From: Dastarcus helophoroides
Taxonomy: Eukaryota > Arthropoda > Insecta > Coleoptera > Bothrideridae
Length of the DNA: 64,000 nucleotides
Direction of reading: 5' to 3'
Assembly (NCBI GenBank): GCA_028583605.1
Contig: CM053327.1
Coordinates: 7,253,316 to 7,317,315 of the forward strand
Shown: positions 1 to 11,628 of the stretch, piece by piece
Position numbering within the stretch: position 1 is the first letter of the stretch
Layout: every line of letters starts with the position of its first letter
Made by a program: the position numbers and the translations under genes
Notes under the pieces: model-generated
Databases searched by the model: none
What the model was told of the DNA's origin: nothing
What the model saw: the letters and a program-made list of their open reading frames with translations, nothing else

Positions 1-1815
1 CGAAAATTTTGATTGAAAGTCAATATTTCTAAATTAAAATAGAAACATTTCGTTTTCCTAAAATTCTGATTATTTTTTTGTTTTGTTTTACAGCTTGCAA
101 TTTCGAAAGAAGAAAATCAAAATCTTTAGAAAGTCTAAATTTCGAAAAGTAAACAAAACATTGAAAGAAAAACCAAAATTTAAAGAAAAATTCTTTTAAA
201 ATTTCTATTTAAATCATCGAATTTCGAATATTTTAGAAGTTTTTAAAGGAAAATGTTTTACATTTTTACAAATCTGAGTTAAAAGAAATTGAAATTTTAT
301 GAAAAGAACTAAAAATTTCATGAAAAGAACTAAAAATTTCAAGTTAAAAATGAAAGTTTTTAAGAAAGTCGCAATTTTATTTAAAAAAACTGGGAATAAA
401 AAAAAAATGAATTTACAGAATGTGTCGAGCTTTCAAAAAAATCGGAATAAACTCGAATTTTAAATTTAAAAACTCAATTTCTGAAACAAAATGATAAATT
501 TTAAGAAAAAATTTAAAATTTTTAGTAAAAGACTAAATTTTGAGATGTGTAATTCGCAATTTTAGGAAAAGTTAAAATTTCGAAAAGAAGAGCTCGAAAT
601 CATAGATGACAAAAAACTCTAAAAATGTTAACTTTACTCTCGAAATTGTAGTGAAATTTTATCTTAAAATTTAAATATTTGACTTTAACTTAAAAATTTA
701 GGATCTTAAATCCGGAAAAGAATTTAAAAAAATCTAGTTCTTGAGATGATAAAGTCAAAATTTTAGGAAAAGATTAAAAGTTGTTAATTTGAACAAGAAT
801 TTTTTTTAAAGTTAACCCAAAAATAAAAAACTAAAAAATAATTAAAAAAATTATATTAAAACGAATATTAAAATTATTTTTTCTGATTTAGAAGCTCAAA
901 ATAAAATCAAAAATTTAAAAAAGAGACCAAATTTAATAAAAAAGTTTCCAAATTTTAAGCATATAAATCTATAAAAATTTTAAAAAACAATTATAAAATG
1001 TTAAGTTAAAATGAAATAAAAATAACCTAAAATTTATATAGATCTCTTAAAATTGTGACTTTTTTTCGAAGTTTCGATATTTTTTCTTGAAGTTTTGGTC
1101 AAAAATTTAAAATTTCTAACAGGATATTATTTTCTTATTAAAAAGGCAAGATATATTATGGTAACAATAAAGTTGTAAGTTTGTATTCGAAATTTTAACT
1201 AAAGTCAATATTTTGAAAAAAGGAAGATAGTTGGTAGGTATTATAAAAATGATCAAATTTTTTTTTGTTAGAAATTCCTAAATTTAGAAAAGTAACTATA
1301 CATTTTTAGCAACAAAATTTCGAATTTATAAGTTGAAAGTCGAAATGTTGAAAATAATTAAAATAATCAAATATCTTCCAAATTTTTATAAAAACGAGAA
1401 ATTTCGTCGACATTTGAGAGAAATCTCATGTTCAAATTTAGAATGTTGAAATACATAAAAAAATAATTACAAAATTGGTGATCGAACGAAAAAAATTAAA
1501 TTTAAATTTATTTTAAGAAAATGGAGTTTTTAGAAAAAAGTCGAAATGTTGGAAGAAAAATTTCATGATTTAAAAAAGGCATAAATTTCAATATTGTTTG
1601 AAATTTCAGAAACAAATTAATTTATAATTTCAACTTTTAGATTCTGCGAAAAAAGCCAAAATTTCGGAAAATAAGAGTTAAAAACGAATGGTAACAAAAA
1701 TCTGAAAAATTATGTGCTTCCCTCTTGAAATTTTTACTATTAATAACGAAATTTCGAAGTTAGATTCAAATATTTATCATTTTTCTCGAAATTTTAATTT
1801 TTAAATCCTTGATTT
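1..1815. repeat. AAATTTCGA-type array, purine-rich on the + strand
   Basis: Degenerate repeats of the form GAAATTTTGAAAAAAGTC in the A/G-rich polarity. No coding sequence is visible. The 5' end lies outside the window. Confidence 0.6.
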
Positions 1816-3580
1816 CTGTTGTCAGAGGCCACCGGTTAAGAACCATCGATATAAAGAAAATAAAGAAAAACTGTAGATTTGCAGCTTTTGCTACATTTAC
1901 AGTTTTTTACAGCTTTTTTTCGGTTTTGTACAAGTTTTCTTCGCAAAAGGGTTGACAACACTGGTGACAGCTTACATCTGCGATTTAAAGGAGTCCATAC
2001 ACGTTACGATTATGATTAACTAATTCAACATTACACAACATATTCGTAACATTCTTTTTTCTAGTAGGTTCTCAGATAAAGGCACTAACGCGCCTCTTGG
2101 AAAATTTATTCATCTTAGGCTCTAATGTACAATAATGGGGTAACGCCTCCGCGGAAAAGATATATTCAGAGGCATCGCTCTGGCTGAAAAGTCAGCGCGA
2201 ATAGGAGTCATGCAAAAGCATAATAACTCTATTCGTGACATTCACACGGATTGTTTGTTCCAAGTGAGTTGCGAGGGTCGTCGTGTGGCTGTATAATTTT
2301 TCTAAATGCTAATTTTACTTTCGTTTAATTTCCCCGGGGCTCCTCCTCGCACTTTATGGTATAAAAATGTTTTATAGATAAACGAAGAGATTTATGCAGA
2401 ACGGACTAGATAAAAAATGATTGCTTTCATTTTGTATAATAACACTCCGAAATGATTTATGCGACGCCTTTCCATATCTGATTATTGTTGTAACGTTTCT
2501 TGTCATTCTACTTCTTGCGAAATGTATGAAAGACTTGGCAAATCTTCTTTGGAGTTTAATAAATTTTTAATCAGTTTAACGAGTTTAGAATCAAAAACCC
2601 AATTATCGGTTTGACCTCGTGGATAATTTTTTAAAATCTCTTCATGCATGTAACTGCGTCGAGTAAACAAGCGCAGTCTTCTTTTTATAAATTAGTTCCA
2701 TTCTGATTATATTTTTAATAGCTCTTGATGCGAACACTTTGAGCAAAGTTGACAACCAATATTTGCGCCAATAAAAAGTCTTCCAAAGCCAAACAGGTAA
2801 TTAGATTCCATGATATTTTAAAAGGGATAATCAACATCAAAGAGCTTTCCGCATAAAGGAACTTTTAATTTTCTTTTAAAGGATATGTCAAAAAAATGCT
2901 TAAAGTTTTCAAATATTTTTTAAAAAGGAAAAGGAAGCGATGTTTTACCCAAACTTTGTAATTAATTTTTAAACTGACTTCAGAGATAATTAAGGTACAT
3001 GATGCCGAGACAACTTTTAAGCTAGAATTATCAAAGAAGGCATATTCATAATTATTATAACGTAAAATCGGCCAATTACGTTTTTGCCATCATTCGCGAG
3101 CGTTTGAATCCAATAATCACCAAAGTTGTTCGAATAATACCTGGAAATTCAATATGTTATCCACTTATTGTATTTTCGCACATTCTCACGTAATTTCGCG
3201 CTTTTTTTATACTACAACAAAACAAACAATGCTGATCAATAACATTGTGACATCTTTGTCTAGAATACATTTTATTTTCCCCCTACGAATTTCGTTAATT
3301 TTGTATTGATTTCAAAATCATGAAATTTGACACTGTGACAAACACTGAAGCCCTGTTTTTATTCTGCGGTTGTTTTCAATTCGAAGTTAAAAAAATATCG
3401 AACTAGACACAGTTACTTAAAAAAAAAGTAGGTTAACGGTTATGTGTCGTCCAGGAAACAATATCTTAATTATTAGGACCACTTTGTTAGATTTTTACTT
3501 GTGACTTGCTTATTTAATACAAAACGGGCCCCAACATAAAGTTTGTTTCCCAAAATTGGTTAAAAAAAGTATTTCCTTAT
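1816..3580. other. Non-repetitive intergenic sequence
   Basis: No gene recognised. GC is higher around 2080-2340. At 1828-1970 a TTGTCAGAGGCCACCGG end and a TTGACAACACTGGTGACAG end face each other and may be a short decayed TIR element; this is weak. Confidence 0.4.
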
Positions 3581-4044
3581 ATTCTTTTACATTTTTCGAA
3601 TTGAATTTTAACAATACATATTTTTAATTAAAAAAAGCAATTTTGCAATTGAGTTCTTGAGAAAACACAATAATTGGCAACATTTAGTTTACAGAGTCCA
3701 ACTTCGAGGAATTTTTTTTCTTTTTCTGGAGAAATGGCGAGTTCAAATGTTCAAAATTCGAGAAAAGGGTGAAATATTCGAGTCTACTCAAATTTCAGTA
3801 TTTAATTCAAAAATTTCGAGGGTAAACTAAAAATTTTTTACTGTCGACTATTTTATAAATAGTTATTTTTTCTTAAAATTCCCAGTTTAAGCATCCATTT
3901 CTTAAATGTTTCGCTAAATTTCTACTTGACATTTTGTTATAAGCTTTGAAGTTTCCTAAAAATCTGGGACTTCTCTCTGAAAATTCCGCCTTTCCAATTT
4001 TTTAAATTCTAAGTTTCGTATTTTTTTTATAAATTCTAAGGTAT
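3581..4044. repeat. Short AAATTTCGA-type array upstream of the gypsy element
   Basis: Degenerate array words in mixed polarity, interrupted by the gypsy insertion. Array sequence resumes after 6040. Confidence 0.5.
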
Positions 4045-4384
4045 TATAACAAAATATAGTTATAAAATTTGTATTAGTGATTATGTAGGGAAGTCGCTAA
4101 AAACATTTGTTAATGGGAAGCGGCCGCGAGAATGAATCATACGGCGCTCCAGACATTTCCGTAAGCGATAATGTTATCGGTATGGAGATCCTTCTAGAAA
4201 CCGGAACGGTACCTATAAACACGCGTTCGTCTTTTCCTCAGTGAGTCGGATAGTCAGTTGGTTAGTTAGTTAGCCAGATAGATTGATAGTTGAGTGAATT
4301 ATAATTGTAGTGTTCCGAAATAAATTTGGAAATAAAGTGTTACAAATCACGAAGTTTTAATTTTCGAACCGACAGCGCGCAACT
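4045..4384 (+). repeat. 5' LTR of the gypsy element
   Basis: About 340 bp, closely matching the 3' LTR: shared GCGGCCGC (4120-4127), CTATAAA TATA-like box (about 4214), GTTAGTTAG repeats, and the tail TGTTCCGAAATAAA. The terminal dinucleotides differ from TG...CA, so this LTR has decayed. Confidence 0.85.
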
Positions 4385-4460
4385 ACTGGTGTCAGAAGTG
4401 AAATGTACTGCTGAAGGTCTTTAAGAGCTACAAAAGAGCAATGCTGATATCGGACCCATA

Positions 4461-5649
4461 TTGGAGTGGAAGGAAGCTGGAGATAAACCTGAATGGCAAG
4501 AATTTTCCGACAGAACTCCAGCTGATAAGAATTTGTGGGCCCAATGGAAATCCCTCTACGATAGAAAGCGTGTCAACTTGCATTTGATGGGGCCTCAGGA
4601 GAAGATTCCACAGGTTTTGAGGGAGGTGCACAATGGGACCTCTGGTGGACATCTAGGGATGAACAAGACCCTGAAAAAGATTCGGAAATGGTTCTATTGG
4701 GTTAACGGCAGGGAGGACGTCTAGCAGTGGTGTCGCAAATTTGTCATCTACGCTGCGCCCTCGTACAAGAAACAAAGGGACCTGGAAGCAGTATAATGTG
4801 GGAGTTCCATTTGAGAGAATTGCAATCTATATGGCGAAACCGTTTCCAGCATCAGACGACGGAAATAAGTACATCCTGGTGACCAAGGACTATTTCAGTA
4901 AATGGCCTGAAGCTTACGCCATACCAAACCAGGAAGCTACCACAATCGCAAGGGTTCTTGTGGACAACTTCATCTGTCGATTTGGTGTTCCCTTGGAACT
5001 ACACTCGGACCAAAGAAGGAACTTTGAATCGGGGGTCTTCCAAGAGGTGTGCCGTCTTCTTGGAATAAAGAAAACTCGAAAGACACCTCTTCATCCACAG
5101 TCTAATGGAATGGTAGAAAGATTTAACGGTACCTTGGAGGAACATCTTTCGAAGGTAGTATCTAAGCATCTGAAAGACTGGGAGCAACAACTACCACTGT
5201 TTCTAATGGCCTATCGCGCGGCAACTCATGAACCTACGGGTCAGACTCCGGCAAAAGTGATGTTCGGGAGGAAACTACGGCTTCAGTGTGACTTGGTATT
5301 TGGATCACTAAGGGAGACCCCCAGGGAGAAGATGGGTTTTGTAGACGACTTGAGTCAAGCGGTATTGGAGACACATGCCCTGGTGTGGACAAAGATCAAC
5401 TTGGCGACGAACCGGATGAAGACCAGATATGACGTAAACCCCAATCATGGTGGTTTTAGTGAGAGCGAATTGGTGTGGCTCTACAACCCTCAGCGGAGGA
5501 AAGGAGTTTCGCCAAAATTTACGCCATCTTGGGAAGGGCCATACAAAGTACTGAAGGGGATCAAAGACTTGCTATACAGGATGCAACGCAGCCCCAGGAC
5601 CAAGATGAAAGTGGTACACCTCAACAGACTATGTAAAAATAGTGGTTAA
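4461..5649 (+). pseudogene. gypsy integrase remnant (zinc finger, DDE core, GPY/F domain) in two frames
   Basis: The first part (4461-4724) holds the N-terminal HHCC zinc-finger start, VHNGTSGGHLG, and ends at a stop before the Cys pair, which is partly lost. The second part (4741-5649, another frame) holds the catalytic core with Asp in TKDYFSKWPEA, Asp in HSDQRRNFES (the usual Gly after HSDQ is Arg) and Glu in QSNGMVERFNGTLEEH, so the DDE residues remain. It ends with a GPY/F-type module (WEGPYKV) and VVHLNRL. It is useless without the deleted pol parts and is marked as a remnant. Confidence 0.85.
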
Positions 5650-5697
5650 ATGACTGATTGGAACTGATCGAGATGATCAGTCTTAAGAAGGAGGCAT

Positions 5698-6040
5698 TGT
5701 AACAAAATGTAGTTATAAAATTTGTATTAGTGATTGTGTAAGGAATTCTCTAGAATCATTTGATAATGGAAGCGGCCGCGAGAACAAATCATACGCTAGA
5801 TAAGCGCTCCAGATATTTCCGCAAGCGATAATCTTATCGGTACGGGGATCCTTCTAGAAACTGGAAGGGTACCTATAAATACGAGGTCGTCTTTCCCTCA
5901 GTCAGATAGTCAGTTAGTTAGTTAGTTAGCCAGATAGTCTGATAGTTATGTAAATTATAATTGTAATGTTCCGAAATAAGTTTGGAAATAAAGTGTTACA
6001 ATTTACGAAGTTTTAATTTTCTAACCAATAACACGCAACA
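5698..6040 (+). repeat. 3' LTR of the gypsy element
   Basis: 343 bp, beginning TGTAACAAAATG after the polypurine tract and ending CGCAACA. It carries the same GCGGCCGC block, TATA-like CTATAAAT and GTTAGTTAG repeats as the 5' LTR and the solo LTR at 14298-14644. Confidence 0.88.
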
Positions 6041-8290
6041 TTTTTATCGAATTGACTTTTGCTCCATTTTTTTATTTTAACCTTGAAATTTTTAGTTAGT
6101 TTCTAAAATTTCGGCAAAATGACGAGTTTAGCAGTTCAATTTATTTTCGACTTTTTTAGAAGTTGTCGCTCTTTTGTCAACGTTGAACCGCTTTTTGCAG
6201 AAAGGAACCAAGCTACACATTTTTAAGTATTATATTTTTAGCATATATTTCAGAAGAAGTCCTAATCTGTGCTGCAAAAAAGAACGAGGTCTCATTTTAA
6301 AACCGAAAAATGATTCGACTGAATGAGTTGGGTAGGTAAGTAATCTGCACAGGGCATCCAAGTACTTTGGTTGCTTTCTGCAAACAAGAAGTTAATATGC
6401 GCAGCTAAAATGAGAAATTTCGACATTTTCTCTAAATATCGACTTTTTCTCAAAATTCGTCTTGTTTCACAAAAGTTGCCTTTTTTGTATTTTCGAATTT
6501 ATTTTTAAAATTTGACTTCCATTGTTAAAATCTAACTTTCTCAAAATGTTGAAATTTTTTCTTAAAATTCTTTGCCATTTATTTTCCAAACACTATTTCT
6601 TAAAATTAGACTTTTTCCGAAAGCTTGGACTTTTCTTTACATCCAATCAAATTTAGATTGGTTTGTCAAAATTTGCCAAAAATTTGCCGATTCTTTGAAT
6701 AAAAAATCTAAAAATTTTGAATAATTCTTTTTGGAAAAATTTAATTATCTTTGGAAATTTCAACTGCTTTTAATCCAAATTTGTTTTCCAAAATTTCGAC
6801 AAACATCTCAAGACCACCCAGGGTGGAGCGTTCGTGTCCCTCTGACTTAAATACCCAAAAGACAATAAATATTCAGCCGGCAAATTTCGATTTCTTCTCA
6901 AAATTCACTCACTTTTCGAAATTTCGACAATATTTGACTGAGAAATTTTACATTTTTACGAAATTTATTCTCGAAATTTTAAAGTGTTTTTCGTATTTTC
7001 GATCTTTTTTTTATAATACGTTTTTTTTTTGAAATTTCGATTTTCTGCCTCCAACTTCGTTTTTTTCTTTTTGGAAATTTCGATATTTTTCTCAAAACCC
7101 ATCTATTTCCGAAATTACGGCTTTATCTCAACTTTTATCTTGAAATTGGGTTTTTCTTTAACTTAGATTATTTTCAAATTCATCTTTTTCATAAGGGGTA
7201 TTCTCGAAATTTGATTATTTCTTAAAATATTACGCTCAACGCAAAATTTCCATTTTTCCTCAAAAATTCGTGTTTTTTCTCAAAATTCGTCACTTTTTCC
7301 GAATTTCGATTTTCTGCCTTCAACTTCGTTTTTTTCTTTTTGGAAATTTCGATATTTTTCTTAAAACTCATCTATTTCCGAAATTACGGCTTTATCTCAA
7401 CTTTTTCCTTGAAATTGGGTTTCTCTTTAACTTAGATTATTTTCAAATTCATCTTTTTCATAAGGGGTATTCTCGAAATTTGATTATTTTCTCAAAATAT
7501 TTCGCTCAACGCGAAATTTCCATTTTTCCTCGAAATTTTGTATTTTTTCTTAAAATTCGTCACTTTTTCCGAATTTCGACTTTTTTTTCAAAATTTGCCC
7601 CTTTTCAATTTTTCGATTTTATTCGTAAAAATCTACTTTTTTAACCTCTGTGCGAATTTATTTATCTTAAATTGTCTTTCTTTTCCAGAATTTCGACTAG
7701 TTTTTAAAATTCGTTTTCGTTACATTTGAAATTTATTCAAAAAATTCGACTTCATTTTCTTAAAATTGTCCTACAATTTCGAAGTTTTGATACTTTGGTG
7801 GTTTTTTTTATTTCGAAATGTCGCTCTTTTCCTGAGTGAGTTTTTTTGAAAATTTCCACCTTTCAAAATCTTGATTTCCAGGACCTTTGACCGGATTCTT
7901 AAAGTTTGGCTTTTTCTTAAGATTTTTTTTCTTAAACTTTGGATTTTTATCTCAAATTTAATATTCGATAATTCTAGAAATTTCGACTTTTCCTCATAAT
8001 TCAACTTTTTCTCGAAATATTGACCTTTTCTCCTAAAATTAGTCTGGTTCCTAAGATTTGCCTTTTTGTCAAACTTCATCTATTTCCAAATTTCCAATTT
8101 ATTTGTCAAATTTTACGTTTGGAATAAAAATTTTAGAAATCGTCTTTTTTCGAAAATTCCACTATTTTGCTTTATATTTAGTTTTGTCTGAAAGACAACT
8201 TCTCGGAAATTTCAATTTTTATCAAAATGTGCCTTAAGTGATGTTTATGTCCGAAAATTGCTGGAAATGTCGACTTTTTCCTCAAAATTG
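6041..8290. repeat. AAATTTCGA-type array, pyrimidine-rich on the + strand
   Basis: From about 6400 the sequence is a run of CTTTTTCTCAAAATTTCGA-like units. About 350 bases at the start and a patch near 6810-6880 are unique. The open frames seen here encode only Phe/Leu/Ser-rich translations of the repeat. It contains the 269 bp tandem duplication listed separately. Confidence 0.65.
7041..7578. repeat. Recent 269 bp tandem duplication within an array
   Basis: TTTTCTGCCTCCAACTTCG at 7041 recurs at 7310, and the following ~265 bases match with only scattered differences (including the ATAAGGGGTATTCTCG word in both copies). The copies are far more alike than neighbouring array units. Confidence 0.85.
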
Positions 8291-9020
8291 GATTCCTTTT
8301 ATACAATGTGGAACATCCAAATGAAATAAATTCCGTATCTCAGTTATTCTACAAATTTATGAAAAATCTCGAGACAAACAATCAGGCAAATACACTTTCG
8401 CATTTATGCAGGGTATTTGGAGCATCAACCGTTGAAATTATTTGGTGGATTAGTAGGGTCATTAGCAAAGTCTTTAACCCTACTGACCTAGGTCCTAAAT
8501 GTTATAGTTATTGAGAAAGTATTTTTTTTTTAGTTTTTTTAGATTACCTAAAATCTCCCTTTTAAGTCCCCAAGAAATATTTTGTTAAAAATTGTATAAG
8601 CGCAGAATTTTTTCTCTTTCTTCTGTAATAAATTATTGTCAAGTAAATCATTATATTATGTAACGGTCAGCAAAAATTGTAGATTCAAGTCAACAAATTT
8701 TTAAAACAAATTAAAAGTAATAAAATTTTTCAATTCCCAATTTATTTTTTTAAAAAACTAATAGCAACTGAGAAGTTCGCTTTTATCTAAAATATTCTAT
8801 AGATTATTCTTTTTTTAATCATATGCTACATGTGATAGAAATCATTCGATAAGTGGTGAAAACTAGGGGTACAAGTCTACCATGTAATGCGAAAATAACA
8901 GTAACTGCGATTACAGTAAACGGATGAATTAGAACAATGTTGCAATGAGTTGTTCTAAGGATATGTAATAATTTTCCAAAAAAAAATTATCAGAACAAAA
9001 TTAGTGTCTTATTAGAAAGG
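8291..9020. other. Intergenic; holds part of a dispersed repeat at 8428-8520
   Basis: No gene. 8428-8520 matches the reverse complement of 9885-9970 (ATTTGGTGGATT and CCTAGGT words in both), probably a LINE 3' end in opposite orientation. The frame at 8308-8514 crosses this repeat and is not a gene. Confidence 0.45.
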
Positions 9021-9028
9021 TAAATAAT

Positions 9029-9280
9029 TTTGGTAGAACCAACTGGTCCTTGGTTATCTTCAAAAATTGATACACAAATATTGTCCCCTGAAACCAAGAA
9101 AGATTAAAAAACACAACAACAGTTGCTCTAACGCGTTTCGATAGCCAAGTTATCATCTTTAGAGAGATACTGACTAAATATCTCTCTGAAGATGATAGCT
9201 TGGATATCAAAACGCGTTAAAGCAACTGTTGTGTTTTTTAATCTTTCTTGGTTTCGGAGAACAAGATTTGTGTATCAAGT
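9029..9280. mobile_element. Foldback element, ~100 bp arms, 8 bp target duplication
   Basis: Arms at about 9066-9168 and 9178-9279 are near-perfect inverted copies (AACGCGTTTCGATAGCC on the left, its complement on the right). TAAATAAT flanks the insertion at 9021-9028 and 9281-9288. A relative lies at 25824-25954. Possibly a Penelope-like derivative; that is inference. Confidence 0.75.
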
Positions 9281-9288
9281 TAAATAAT

Positions 9289-9880
9289 GAGAAAAGAATA
9301 GTTTTAAAATATTAATAACTTTATTACACAAGCAAGACCTAAAAACAATTAAAATTTTTTCCCACACATTCTGCTCAAATTGAGCTGCTCTATTTCTTAT
9401 ACAGGCAGGATTCCTTCTCCAATTTGCAAGGTTGTTGTTTGCAGAAACATTTCTTGTATCATTCAAAGAATAGGATAACCTTTTCCTACCCATGCACTGG
9501 GAAATGTATTGTCCAAGTACCATCGCACCGTTTGTATCCCTAATTTTCACCAGGCATTGAAAGACTTGTTATCACATGTGGCATACCATTAAAAAAAGCA
9601 TAAACTAGGAAAGCTTTTAAATAAGGCTCTCGGCTGCTGTAAGTTTTCTTTGAAATAAATTTAGAATTCAAACATGTTTACTACTTTTAACTCGTTTAAA
9701 GAATTTGTAGCCTTGTAATTAAAATGCTTAGGGGCCGTTGCATCAAATAATAATTAAATTTAAACAAGACTTTATTTCAGAACAAATAAAAAAAAATTCG
9801 ACGTTTATACAACTGCAAACAAAATAGTTCTGGGAGGTTGAATCGGAGATTTTGAATAATTTGCATTAATTAAAAAATTA
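9289..9880. other. Intergenic, nothing recognised
   Basis: AT-rich, non-array sequence. A 91-codon minus-strand frame (9275-9550) matches no family I know and overlaps the edge of a foldback element, so it is not called. Confidence 0.3.
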
Positions 9881-9884
9881 ATTC

Positions 9885-11316
9885 CGTAGAAACTATAATA
9901 TTTAGAACCTAGGTTATTGGGAACAAAAATCTTGCAAATGACAACGAATCCACCAAATAAGTTTAACGGTCCATTTTTTTTAATTTAATGCAATCGCAAA
10001 GGGTGACCCCATTATGCTTCCAAAGCATTGCGAGTAGTATGCGGAAACAAGGATAAATGGCGATGAACCGCCTTCTTAAACAAAGGTAGGTTGTAATTTT
10101 TGGGGAAAATTCCTTTCGGTAACAAGTTCCATAACTTGGAAGTTCTATAGAAAAAAGTGTCTCCGTAGACAGAAGTCCTAAATGTGTCAAGCTGGATCGC
10201 ACAGGAATTTGCTGTCTCCGACTGTCTAGTAAACCGCAAGAATCTTGCCCTTGGGGGGATCAATCCTATTAGTTCCTGCGAGCGTCTTCCATGATAGTAC
10301 TTGTAGAAAAGAGATAAGTCACCAACCATACGCCTGTGCTCTAGTGTTTCGAGAGAATCAATTAGGCGAATCGCTCTTCTTTGAATTGAATCCAAGAGAG
10401 CTAAAGTGTGTTTTGGGGCTGAACTCCAAACATGAGAACAGTATTCTAGTGTTGGCCTAACTTGAGCTTTGTATAATGGTAACAGCTGATGAGATATGAA
10501 GTACTTTTTAGCTCTAAAAAAGGCCTAGCTTCTGAGAGGCGGATTTGGCAATGACGCGCAAATGATCTTCCCAAGAGGAGTTAGTGCTCGCATTCACTCC
10601 TAGAAAAGATGGATTAGATCCCATCGGAAGGATTTTACGGTCCATTAGTATGTTTGTTGCATTATCCCTTAATGTTTTCTTCGAGAAAACCGTGGCCTGA
10701 GTTTTTGAAGCGTTGAAGTCGACCAAATTGTTTTTACCCCATTCCAGAATAATCTCGAGATCCCGATTAATTGTCTGTATTTGCTGTTTCCTTAGTCGAT
10801 CTGAAGCAGCGACAGATAATGATTTGTCGGAGAAAAAAGATAACACAAGGTTACTATCATCTGCGTAGCTGCATATAGGATTGGAAGTTGAAGCTAAGAG
10901 ATCATTTATATGTAACAGAAATAGAGTAAGAGACAGAAGAGACCCCTGAGGCACCCCTGCAATCGCAAATGTCTCGAATGAGATGCCGACCTGAAGAGAT
11001 CTATCAGCGAGAAAATTGGATATCAAAGGCAGAGTCCAGGAGGAAGACCATAAGATGTTAATTTGGCGAGAAGAGATCGGTGCTAGACTCTGTCGAAGGC
11101 TTTTGAGATATCCAATGCCACAATCCTAGCCTCATCATGTTTTTCCATAGCTGAGTTGCAGATATGAGTAATATATGCCAGTAGATCGTCAGTGGAGCGT
11201 TGTTGTCTAAAACCGTATTGCCTGTCGGAGACGATTCTATTTTCCTCCAGATATTTGAGAATCTCGATGTTAATAACCTTTTCCATCACTTTAGTTATAA
11301 CGGGTAACATGTGCAA
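9885..11316 (-). pseudogene. Non-LTR retrotransposon (CR1/Jockey-like) reverse transcriptase, 5'-truncated, frameshifted
   Basis: Read on the minus strand: fingers/palm with LDISKAFDRV (first catalytic Asp, about 11090), GVPQGSLLS, and CSYADDSNL (catalytic YADD, about 10860). A thumb/C-terminal region follows, with LYKAQVRPTLEYCSHVWSS, IQRRAIRLI and RTSKLWNLLP, ending at a stop at 10012. At least two frameshifts are needed: near 11030-11080 and in a T run at ~10517-10522. The endonuclease domain is absent. The 5' edge is cut by sequence containing ACACCCTGTAC, and a MITE lies just beyond. Likely 3' UTR extends to about 9885. Confidence 0.85.
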
Positions 11317-11354
11317 AACACCCTGTACATTAGTAAGAATAACTTCAGGACTAG

Positions 11355-11628
11355 GGCTTGACGCACACAGAAAGAGTAAAACAGTTTTAGTCAAAATGTG
11401 TGTGGAAAAACGTTTGGTTTTTCTGTGTGCGTCAAGCCTATAGCGACAATGCAACACTAGACGTCAAGCAGCCTTACTGTGACTAAAAAGACCTAAACCT
11501 GTTTTAAGACATGTGACTAATCAATCCATTTAATGCACATTGAAGTATTAGTAATATGGAACACCCTTCTCCCTAGTCAAAAACGTTTTTGACTAAAACT
11601 GTTTTGCTTTTTCTTTGTAATTCAAGCC
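11355..11628. mobile_element. Nested MITE with GGCTTGACGCACACAGAAA termini
   Basis: An 84 bp unit (11355-11438) has ~19 bp near-perfect inverted ends. A further right-hand end (11589-11628) pairs with the same left end over ~40 bases, including GACTAAAACTGTTTT. So either two copies overlap or one has duplicated its end. Confidence 0.65.

Larger units (their letters stand above)
4045..6040 (+). mobile_element. Ty3/gypsy LTR retrotransposon, internally deleted
   Basis: Two LTRs (4045-4384 and 5698-6040) enclose only about 1.3 kb. The 3' LTR runs TGTAAC...CGCAACA; the 5' copy has decayed ends. A primer-binding-site-like TGGTGTCAGAAG follows the 5' LTR, and a polypurine tract (AAGAAGGAGG) precedes the 3' LTR. 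gag, protease, reverse transcriptase and most of RNase H are missing; what remains is the integrase. No clean target duplication is visible (GTAT on the left, TTTT on the right). The element is on the + strand, in array-rich intergenic DNA. Confidence 0.9.

Noticed and set aside
7270..7729. Open frames of 60-124 codons rich in Phe, Leu and Ser
   Set aside because: They are translations of the AAATTTCGA array; similar frames occur in every array block.
8308..8514. 68-codon frame that looks compositionally coding
   Set aside because: Its second half is a dispersed repeat also present inverted at 9885-9970; no family recognised.
9275..9550. 91-codon minus-strand frame
   Set aside because: Overlaps the foldback element edge and shows no known domain.
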